14,450 bases of DNA from Euryarchaeota archaeon UBA19. Its GTDB lineage: Archaea > Thermoplasmatota > Poseidoniia > Poseidoniales > Thalassarchaeaceae. Numbering within the stretch: position 1 is the stretch's first letter; each line of letters begins with the position of its first letter. Under the pieces are notes generated by a model. It was not told where the DNA came from. It saw only the letters and a list, made by a program, of their open reading frames with translations, and did not search any database. Positions 6,365 through 13,900 of the stretch are shown one piece after another. The position numbers and the translations under genes were made by a program. Where the stretch lies: assembly GCA_002502175.1 (NCBI GenBank), contig DAPQ01000076.1:1-14450 (forward strand), given 5' to 3'.

Positions 6365-8092
6365 TCATCCATGCAGGTGGGTGAATATTCGCTGTGCCAA
6401 AGCCCTACCAATTCCTGGAGTGGCAGCTAATTGTGCTTCAGTTGCGTGTTCTATTCCCTTCATTCCCCCAAAATGACGCAATAGTGATTGGATTTTCTTT
6501 GCCCCAAGACCTTCGACTTCTTCGAGTGGGCTCTTCAGACCGCCCTTTGAACGCCGTTTTCTGTGGTATGTATTGACAAATCTATGGGCCTCGTCACGAG
6601 CATAAACCAAAACTCTAGATTTTCTGTCTAATTTCACAGGATCTACTTCTGGACGCCAAAGTGTTTCTTCTTTTTTAGCCAATGCTGCAATTGGAAAACG
6701 GTCACCCAATCCATGGGATGTTAGCATTGCATGAATATGTTTGAGGTGAGTCTCTCCACCATCTAATAATAATAAATCCGGCCACTCCTGTTGACGCTTC
6801 AACCATCGTTCAACAACTTCTTGCATCATTCTCAAATCATCTTCAACATCGGTTTTCACGCGATATGTTCTGTACTCTTTTTTCGATGGTCTACCGTTTC
6901 GGAATACCACCGCGGCCCCAACTCTTTCTTTGCCCTGAATTTGAGCCATGTCGAAGCATACAATGTGGTCCAGTGAGTCGAATCCGTGCACCTTTGCGGC
7001 TTGGTCTGCAGCCATTTGTTCCAAGTTACCAGATCTCTTGGTTGACTGACGAGTTGCCTGAATTTCCGCATTCGCGTCTGCCATTGCTCGCAACTTTGCT
7101 AATTCACCCCGCTGAGGATTACGTACTGTCACTTTCTTTCCTCTTCTTTCACTAAGCCAATCGTTCATCGAATCGGTTAGAGGCGCTGGCACTAGCAAGG
7201 TCTTTGGAGGCCTTCGATTAGCATAATGTTCCGACAATACTAGTGATACGGATGCCACGATATCCCCCCGATGAAGAACAGGGTAGCTTACTTGTCCCTG
7301 AATTACCCCGTCTTGCGTGTATAGAATCAATACGACTGCTACTTCACCAACTGAAGAGAATCCTACAGCATCGCAATCCTGGTAGAATCTCGAGTGAATG
7401 ACTTGTTGAGACAAGGTAGTATTTACTGCTTGAATCAAGTCCCTTTTTTGAGCCGCAACCTCGTAATCAAGTTCTGCGGATGCTCTGTCCATCTCTTCCT
7501 GTAAGGCCTCGATTAGCACCCCTGCATCTCCATCCAGTACACTACTAGCGGCTCTAACCTGTTGGTCATATCCTTCTGGCTCTATACATGGTCCATGACA
7601 GAGTCCAATATGCATTGCAAGGCATCCGCTTGGCAGTAGTTCTGGGCAATCACGAATGCCGAATTGTGACCGAATTAGTCGAATTACCTGTTTTGCAGCA
7701 CCAGCGTCTGGAAATGGTCCCCAACGCTGAGAGTCCTTTGGAGGATGGCGGGTATAGATTACCCTTGGATGTTCATGCCCGGTGAATGCGATGAATGGGT
7801 ATGATTTGTCATCCATCAGCATAGAATTGTATCGAGGTTTGTGTTTTCTGATTAATTGCCTCTCGAGAATTAACGCTTCTGACGGACTCTGGGTGACAAT
7901 ATACTCTACATCGTCGGATTCAGCGACTAATTTTGGTACCTTTTCTCGTTTCTGTTTCGCCGCAAAATAGGATCCTACACGAGAACGTAGATTTGTGGCC
8001 TTTCCAACGTATTGCACCCGCCCGTCAGCCCGCTTAAACAGATAGACTCCGGGCTTGCGCGGGAGGTCGAGAGAGGCTGGATTGACTGCCAT
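6365..8092 (-). CDS. uvrC: excinuclease ABC subunit C (UvrC)
   Basis: The dual-incision nuclease of bacterial-type nucleotide excision repair, acting with UvrA and UvrB. With the start at 8092 it has 575 residues, within the family's usual size range. The N-terminal GIY-YIG nuclease shows PGVY at 14-17, YVGKA at 28-32, R36/R38 and the metal-site glutamate E77. Cysteines C149, C157, C165 and C169 match the cluster region that binds Fe-S in UvrC. A UvrB-binding UVR helix pair spans about 194-223. The RNase H-like nuclease shows D381 (CFDMAQ), D444 (LLLLDGG) and H503 (RDEAHRF) as its catalytic residues. A C-terminal helix-hairpin-helix DNA-binding pair lies at about 525-575. In-frame ATGs at 8098, 8122 and 8161 also exist. 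8092 is chosen because PGVY then falls about 14 residues in, as in relatives; 8122 has a TATA-like TGTATCTT about 24 bases upstream and cannot be excluded. Its stop codon directly abuts that of the surface-protein gene. Confidence 0.95.
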   Translation of the reverse strand: MAVNPASLDLPRKPGVYLFKRADGRVQYVGKATNLRSRVGSYFAAKQKREKVPKLVAESDDVEYIVTQSPSEALILERQLIRKHKPRYNSMLMDDKSYPFIAFTGHEHPRVIYTRHPPKDSQRWGPFPDAGAAKQVIRLIRSQFGIRDCPELLPSGCLAMHIGLCHGPCIEPEGYDQQVRAASSVLDGDAGVLIEALQEEMDRASAELDYEVAAQKRDLIQAVNTTLSQQVIHSRFYQDCDAVGFSSVGEVAVVLILYTQDGVIQGQVSYPVLHRGDIVASVSLVLSEHYANRRPPKTLLVPAPLTDSMNDWLSERRGKKVTVRNPQRGELAKLRAMADANAEIQATRQSTKRSGNLEQMAADQAAKVHGFDSLDHIVCFDMAQIQGKERVGAAVVFRNGRPSKKEYRTYRVKTDVEDDLRMMQEVVERWLKRQQEWPDLLLLDGGETHLKHIHAMLTSHGLGDRFPIAALAKKEETLWRPEVDPVKLDRKSRVLVYARDEAHRFVNTYHRKRRSKGGLKSPLEEVEGLGAKKIQSLLRHFGGMKGIEHATEAQLAATPGIGRALAQRIFTHLHG

Positions 8093-8123
8093 GGGCATGA
8101 GTCGGTAAAGGTCAACGCCCATG
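8090..8123. repeat. 7-bp inverted repeat at the uvrC start region
   Basis: CATGGGC (8090-8096) and GCCCATG (8117-8123) are perfect inverted copies 20 bases apart in the uvrC / winged-helix ATPase divergent spacer. Each arm contains one candidate uvrC start codon (8092 and 8122). It could be an operator for the adjacent winged-helix protein, but 7 bp with a 20-base spacer is easily met by chance. Confidence 0.22.
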
Positions 8124-8147
8124 AACTGATGGCCTCGCTGAAGATAC

Positions 8148-10301
8148 ATGCTGAGCGACACACAGCGGCGTCTATTGCTTCGCTTGGCCGACTTTGGAGT
8201 TGAGGTAGAGAGTGCTTGGGACGCCCCAAGAGCCCTATCTCTCCCTGGCCTCGCGGAGCATCTCGGGCTAGTTCGCTCGGCAATTCATACGCCTCTGAAA
8301 GAGTTGGAAGCTTCTGGCTTGATTTCTACTCGTTCGGCCCATGTTATCGGCGGAGGTCCTCGTCGTCGAACCGTCGTACATTTGACCGATTCTGGAAGGC
8401 AAAGGGCAGAGCTCTTGTCCGAGGAAGAATTGCCTGAGAAATCCCAAAGTCTTGCTATTGGTCCTATGCCAAATCAGATTCAAATTCGTGGTAGAGAGGA
8501 TGAATTAGAGACATTATTGACGAAATTATTGGCTGGTGAAAATTTGCAATTAACCGGACTTCCAGGAATCGGAAAAACTAGCCTTACACGCTCCGTTGCA
8601 GAGTTATTGATGGAGCGCGGATTCAAAATACGCTGGGCCACATGTAACTCTGACAGCGATGCTTTTGCAATAGGTTCAATGTGGCTAGGTAAAGAATCCC
8701 CCAGTGATCCCGCAGCAATCGCAACTGCAGCAAGCGGGAAAAAAACCGCTCTAATTATCGATGAGGCGCAGGAATTACATCCGCGTCACTTGAGTGCTGT
8801 TCATTCGCTACTTTCGGCCTGCGCTGAAACTTCCACAGGAGTTCTCGCAGCAGTACGTGCACCAAGCCCATTCGGAACTTTACCAGGTTTTGAAGAAATT
8901 AGAATACAAGGATTGGATACCTCTGATGCTGTCGAATTATTGCCAAAATCAATCGGCAGTGAATCCGCAGAACAGGTTGCAGAAGCATTGGGCGGACATC
9001 CATTAGCCTTGCATCTATGGTCTCCAGATGAAGACATACCAGAAGAAGGTCAAGCAGTACAGGAATTTGTTCAAAGTACCGTTTTGAGAAGATTAACCAA
9101 CGAGGGTCTTGGTACATTGGACGAACTTAGCCTCTCACCATTACCGCTATCCGTTGAGGAATTATTTGTTGCCGAAGGAATCTCAGAATTGGACGATTCG
9201 GCAGTTCTCAGGTGGATGCACAGCCTAGTAGAGCCACATCACCTTATTCGCAATGTTCGTCGAGCGACTGTGGATGAAGAAATCGCACGAAATCTGCATA
9301 GCAAAGCAGCGGAGATTTGGTCTACAAGAGAGGGTTTGAGGGCTCGGAGAATAGAGGCTCATCATCGTTTGAATTCAGGAGACGAACTCGATACGGAATG
9401 GCTGGCCGAAAATGTTGCAACAATTTCTCTTGAAGATAGTGCAGCAGCAGCGGTGCTAATTGATGATGCTATACAGATTAACGACGACGAGAACCTACGC
9501 TTGACTGCAATCGATCTCGCCTTTGAGAGAGGTGAGCCAGATGTCGCCTCTGAACACATAGATTCAGTATCAGATAGCCCTCAGAAATTAATCAGAAAAG
9601 CGAGGCTTGCTCGGCAACAGGGGGATTTACAAGAGGCTGAAAAATTGGAACAATCTGCGCTTGATTCGTTATCTCCAGCCGAGGCGGTTAGAGCAAAAAT
9701 TGCCTCCTTGGTTCGAGCCCACGATGATAGGTTACCCGGTCAGCCAACAAAAGTCCAAAGTTCACAAATTGAAGAAGTCGATTTGTCTAGACTTCCAAAC
9801 ACCGATCTCGCATCTGCTAGTCTCGCACTCGACCTGCTTAGACACGCGGTTGCTGTAGAGTCTGGAAGTGTCGAAACCCTAGCCAATGTTCGTTCCTCTT
9901 TGGTAGCACAAATGGGAGAAGACCATCCACGATTGGCTTTGATAGATCTGCGAACTCTAATCACTTCACAAGCTGAGGGGTCTTTGGATAAAGCTAGGGA
10001 ATATATCGATTTGCAAGTAGAACCAACTGACAAAATAATTGCAATTCATATTGCACTTGAAGCAACCTCACCTTCCCATCCCGATTGGCTCGTCTCCGCC
10101 CACAATAATGCAATCGGAATTGAATTGAGGCCTGAAGTCCCATCTCACCGAAGACTACTGGCTCAGCGTTGGTATTGGAGAGGTGTGCTCGAGCCAAATA
10201 TGCGGTTATCCCACTGGAGAGAAGCCATTAGTCGATTCAAATCGGCTGAGTGCCCCGCCGCCGCTTCAGAGTTATTAGTCAGATTAACGCGCTCACTTTG
10301 A
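8148..10301 (+). CDS. winged-helix / STAND-type P-loop ATPase, probable regulator
   Basis: A 717-residue protein. Residues 5-92 look like a MarR-type winged helix: a recognition-helix region LVRSAIHTPLKELEASGL, then a basic wing GGGPRRRTVVHLT and the DSGRQRA helix. Residues about 112-295 form a P-loop ATPase of the STAND/AAA_16 kind, with the lead-in IRGREDELE, Walker A GLPGIGKTS at 137-145, Walker B ALIIDEAQE with D205-E206, and the GGHPLALHL motif at 282-290 that is typical of STAND and ORC-like proteins. The rest is helical, with TPR-like stretches from about 390 to 700 (for example ARLARQQGDLQEAEKLEQ at 485-502), probably a sensing or scaffold part. The family logic is ATP-dependent assembly switched by a ligand bound at the helical part. 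The ATG at 8148 is used because a stop (TGA at 8139) lies in frame just upstream and the winged helix begins at once; no SD is visible. It diverges from uvrC with a 55-base spacer. Its target is unknown. Confidence 0.85.
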   Translation: MLSDTQRRLLLRLADFGVEVESAWDAPRALSLPGLAEHLGLVRSAIHTPLKELEASGLISTRSAHVIGGGPRRRTVVHLTDSGRQRAELLSEEELPEKSQSLAIGPMPNQIQIRGREDELETLLTKLLAGENLQLTGLPGIGKTSLTRSVAELLMERGFKIRWATCNSDSDAFAIGSMWLGKESPSDPAAIATAASGKKTALIIDEAQELHPRHLSAVHSLLSACAETSTGVLAAVRAPSPFGTLPGFEEIRIQGLDTSDAVELLPKSIGSESAEQVAEALGGHPLALHLWSPDEDIPEEGQAVQEFVQSTVLRRLTNEGLGTLDELSLSPLPLSVEELFVAEGISELDDSAVLRWMHSLVEPHHLIRNVRRATVDEEIARNLHSKAAEIWSTREGLRARRIEAHHRLNSGDELDTEWLAENVATISLEDSAAAAVLIDDAIQINDDENLRLTAIDLAFERGEPDVASEHIDSVSDSPQKLIRKARLARQQGDLQEAEKLEQSALDSLSPAEAVRAKIASLVRAHDDRLPGQPTKVQSSQIEEVDLSRLPNTDLASASLALDLLRHAVAVESGSVETLANVRSSLVAQMGEDHPRLALIDLRTLITSQAEGSLDKAREYIDLQVEPTDKIIAIHIALEATSPSHPDWLVSAHNNAIGIELRPEVPSHRRLLAQRWYWRGVLEPNMRLSHWREAISRFKSAECPAAASELLVRLTRSL

Positions 10302-10320
10302 GATAAGCGTACCTAGTCGT

Positions 10321-10554
10321 CTATATCTCTGCGCCGATTAGTGTTCTAGTTTCTGCAATTCCATCGATTGCACGAACCTCGTTCATAATACAGCGAGTAA
10401 GGTCGTTATCATCATCTGCTTCCACTTTGACAAATAAATCATGCATTCCAAAAACAATCCACTGGCCGCTTACATTATCCAATTTAGCGACCTTGTCTCG
10501 GACCTCTATTTCACGTCCAGGCTCGGTTGTAATTAGTACAAATCCCACCGCCAT
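10321..10554 (-). CDS. stand-alone Lrp/AsnC effector (RAM) domain protein, second copy
   Basis: A 77-residue protein covering just the alpha/beta ligand-binding (RAM) domain of Lrp/AsnC regulators, without a helix-turn-helix. Visible features are the first strand GFVLITT at 4-10, the FGMHDL turn at 35-40 matching the family G-x-x-D-L motif, and the closing strand TRTLIGAEI. It aligns without gaps to its upstream neighbour, with about 29 of 77 residues identical by eye. Such domains form dimers and octamers and bind amino acids or related small molecules at the subunit interface. This one could be a ligand sensor, or could co-assemble with a full-length Lrp or with its paralogue. The start ATG lies 3 bases after the upstream stop and behind a perfect GGAGGT. 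The gene converges on the winged-helix ATPase gene with a 19-base gap. Confidence 0.85.
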   Translation of the reverse strand: MAVGFVLITTEPGREIEVRDKVAKLDNVSGQWIVFGMHDLFVKVEADDDNDLTRCIMNEVRAIDGIAETRTLIGAEI

Positions 10555-10557
10555 AAT

Positions 10558-10791
10558 TTAGACCTCCACTGCGATTAATGTCTCTGTCTGTTCAACACCG
10601 GGAATATTTCGGAACTCACCCATTAGAATCTTTGACATTTCCTTATCATCCTTGAAATCGATTCTAGCGGCTAGGTCATATTCGCCGTAAACAACATGGG
10701 TTTCGACTACATTTTCCAATTCCAAAAGTGCTCGGTAAACCTCTGATTCCTTCATTGGTTTTGTCTTTATGAGGACGAATGCAGTACTCAA
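10558..10791 (-). CDS. stand-alone Lrp/AsnC effector (RAM) domain protein, first copy
   Basis: A 77-residue RAM-domain protein with no DNA-binding part. AFVLIKT at 4-10 is the first strand, YGEYDLAAR at 35-43 holds the family G-x-x-D-L turn, and the protein closes with TETLIAVEV. The start codon is TTG (10789-10791), not ATG. It is supported by an AGAGGT site 7 bases upstream, the same spacing as in the next gene, and by gapless alignment with the paralogue from residue 1. The pair forms a two-gene operon, probably by local duplication followed by divergence, diverging from the large secreted beta-helix gene. The ligand-pocket residues differ between the copies, so they may bind different ligands or form a hetero-oligomer; that is inference. 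Confidence 0.85.
   Translation of the reverse strand: MSTAFVLIKTKPMKESEVYRALLELENVVETHVVYGEYDLAARIDFKDDKEMSKILMGEFRNIPGVEQTETLIAVEV
10562..10567 (-). promoter_or_regulatory. strong ribosome binding site between the two RAM genes
   Basis: GGAGGT on the minus strand, made by the last Glu-Val codons of the first RAM gene, lies 7 bases before the ATG of the second. It is a full match to the canonical SD core and supports coupled translation of the pair. Confidence 0.65.
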
Positions 10792-10798
10792 TTCAACG

Positions 10799-10804
10799 AC
10801 CTCT
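10799..10804 (-). promoter_or_regulatory. ribosome binding site supporting a TTG start
   Basis: AGAGGT on the minus strand lies 7 bases before the TTG at 10789-10791. It decides the unusual start of the first RAM gene. An AT-rich ATAAACAAA at 10824-10832 upstream could be its TATA box, leaving only a very short leader. Confidence 0.5.
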
Positions 10805-10873
10805 GCGTGAGGGGCGCTGGCTGTTTGTTTATGACTCCTATGTAGTCGATGCTAACCTCTTCCAGCAGGGGGG

Positions 10874-10885
10874 AAACAATACAAT
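10874..10885 (+). promoter_or_regulatory. TATA-like box of the secreted beta-helix gene
   Basis: AAACAATACAAT is centred about 29 bases before the ATG at 10909 and is preceded by a purine run (GGGGGG at 10868-10873) in the position of an archaeal BRE. With no SD before the ATG this fits a leaderless transcript. The rest of the 10805-10908 spacer shows nothing else. Confidence 0.38.
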
Positions 10886-10908
10886 GAATGAGGCGAGCCG
10901 ATTAACCC

Positions 10909-13900
10909 ATGCGCGCGAGGGAAGGTAGGTCAGCCGGCCTCGCAATGTTTCTAATCGCATTGTTAGTCATATCCTACAGTCTACCTATTGCCGCCAATGC
11001 TGCAAATAGCAAAAGCACAACCGTCTGGTCAGGAACAGTCCTTCTTCCAGATGGTTATCTCGTAGGCGCTCAAGATGTCTTAATTGTCCAGGAAGGGACA
11101 ACAATTCGGTTGGGTTCGGATGAGGATCTTACCGTAGATGGTAGAATCATGATCGAAGGTACGGAAGACGATCCTGTGATTCTAGAATCAATTCTTGGTA
11201 AACATGATGGAATCATATTCAACCAATCCAGCCAAGGGCTTGGGTCAAGTATTGAAAACCTGACAATTACAGACGCTGAATTTGGTATCACAATCTATGG
11301 TTCAAACCCAGAATTAACAGATATTATTGTCCAGAATGCCGATAGGGTCGCAGTTGACCTATTTGATGGAGCAACTCCAACAATCAATAATCTAGAAATC
11401 AATGGAGGTGGTCAAGATGTCCATGGTTTCTCTGGTAGCTGGAGATATGGCATAGGGCTCTCTGTGGGAGCCAATTCTGCACCAATTCTCAACGGCCTAA
11501 ACGCAGACGGTTTAATCACCCGTGCTGTGAATTATTGGGGTAATTCGGGTGGCTTACTATCAAACTTAGAAATTAGCAATATTTCAGGGGCAACCCTTGC
11601 TGTTGGAACCGGTATTTGGATTGAAGACTCAAGGCCTCTGATTACCGATGTGGATATCCAGCGTTCGGACAATGGCATCTTTGTTCGACATATCACTGAT
11701 GGCTGGGTTACTCGGCCAACTTTCCAAAGAGTTGTCATCGAGGACAGTATGTATCGTGGAGTGCTTGTTGAGCAGTATAATCATAGCCAATTTAGCAATT
11801 TGCCAGCTCACGCAGTTTTCGATGATTTGACTATTCGTGGAACCGGTGGTGTGAATGCTAAAACTTCAGGCTTGGGCTTTTCAGCATTTGAAGTCAATAC
11901 AAGTGGCGTTATTGTTGACAATGCCTTAATCGAAGATAATCCAGTTGTCGGCTTCAAAGCATATCTAATCGGCTCTTCAACAATCATTAATGGACTGGAA
12001 TTAAACAATAATGGAAAGCCACTTCCAAACACTCCGATAAACGATAGAGCAGGATTATTCCTTCGTAGCGTTAACTGGGCACCGGTAATCAATGACCTAG
12101 TAGTTACCAACTCCACTGGACCAGGTATTCTATTGTGGAAGGGAGGTGCAATGGGTCAGGATTGGTGGACGTCGAATAACGGTGCTAGTGGTGTTGATTT
12201 CCGAGAATTCCATCCTCAGGTAACAATCCTCAGAAGTCTAGATAATGCAGGTCATGGAGTATCGGTTAGAGACTCTAGCAATGTCGAATTATCTTATGTT
12301 CTTACATCCGGAAATGGCATTGGTTCTAGCCTACCAGAATCTGGGGCAGGGCTATATTTCCATGAAGCTAATGACGTGATGAGCGGAGGAAAGAATGTCT
12401 CCTGCTTCACATGTATTTCAAATGGAGATCAGCATGGGATAGTCGCTAGGGATAGTATAGATCTACAATTACTCGCAGTAGAGGTTCACGATCCACTAAC
12501 TGGTCCAGCCGTGGATATCGACAACAGCGGTCTTCCCAGAGATGGCATGGTAATTATCGATGATATGAGAATAAATCTCAATCAATCCAATTATGCAATT
12601 CGATTACAAGACGTAAATGCAGAAATTCATGGTCTCGATCTTTCAGGAGATAATGGAGGCGTTTTCTGGAGTGCTGGCGATTCGATTACCTCCTACCTAT
12701 CTACCAGCATAATCTCAGGGAATAGTGGTTCATGTTTCGATATAGTCGACCATTCCGAACTAGTCGTCAACAACCTAGGATTGGCTTGTGCAACAGGTTC
12801 CAAGCCTACAGTCGAGTCCAGCTTTGTTAATTTCACAGATTCCGGCTTTATTCCCGGAACAGGGCATGAAACTACTTTCCATCTAGAATCTTCAAGCCAT
12901 GTTCGTTGGATCTCCTCTAGTTCTATTTCCGACCCAACATATACCGCTTCTGACAGTATTCTGGACATCATGTGGTTCATTGAAGTCCACGCAGTAAATC
13001 AGTTGTTGAGACATATACCATATGCTGAAGTTAACCTCTCATTTTCATCTTGGGAAGTAGATCAATCAGCCAACCTGCCGTATCATGGATTCGAGACACT
13101 AGGGCCTTATGTTGGAAATCGATGGATTCCTTCTCAAGGCTGGTCAGCCGACAATACGGCCTATGTCGGATGTGATTATGACGGGGTACACAACGATTCT
13201 GCATCAATAACTTTGGATGATGATTTATTGGTGTATTGCAGGCTTGAATTAACCAATCAACCTCCATTCATCATATGGTCAACTCCTGAAGACGAGGCTG
13301 TTTATCCAAGTGGTAGCCAAGTTGATTTCAATGCTATCGAGTCTTGGGATTTAGATGGCGACGATCTAACATATTCTTGGACAAGCAGTATCGATGGAAT
13401 TATTCGTCAAGCAGATGGGCCCCCTAGTTGTAACTCGAATCAAAATAACTCATTCCTCGCCGCTAATTTCCTTGGAGGTAGATGTCTCTCAGATGGGTCA
13501 CACCTGATTACCCTGGAAGTTTGTGATAGTACCAATCAGTGCGTATCTGAAACTCGTACAATCGAACTAATAAATCGCCCTCCTTCCTTGTCCGTTTCCA
13601 CTTCTCCAAGTATCTCCTCTTGGGGAATAATGCACCTTGGTCGGACCGCAAATGCAACAATTTCACTCGAGGGAAGCAGTGACCCAGAAGGCGACCAACT
13701 AACTTGTTGGATAGAAACAAATTACGGTTTCTCTACAGCAACCGATCAGGGTTGCCCGATGATTTTTGACATAGATTTCCCGGGTGCACCAACCCAGTTT
13801 ACTCTGACAATTTATCTTTCAGATGGAAATAATCCAGACGTAACTTGGAGTTTTGATGTAAAATTATTCAATGAAATTCCGGTGCCAGAATTTGAGGTAA

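Noticed and set aside
7975..8283. 102-codon minus-strand frame overlapping the start of uvrC and the winged-helix gene
   Set aside because: It overlaps two strong genes with the GIY-YIG and winged-helix motifs in other frames; no motif is visible in it.
8148..10301. Antiviral STAND (Avs-like) defence protein
   Set aside because: The Walker and GGHPLAL motifs fit STAND ATPases, but the N-terminus is a winged helix rather than a nuclease, protease or membrane effector, and no other defence gene is nearby.
10868..10873. Run of six G as a possible slippage or quadruplex site
   Set aside because: Only one run is present, with no further G-tracts nearby; it is better read as a possible purine element next to the TATA-like box.
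11808..12116. 102-codon minus-strand frame inside the beta-helix gene
   Set aside because: The plus-strand frame is continuous for over 3.5 kb with beta-helix and PKD-like signals; this is its shadow.
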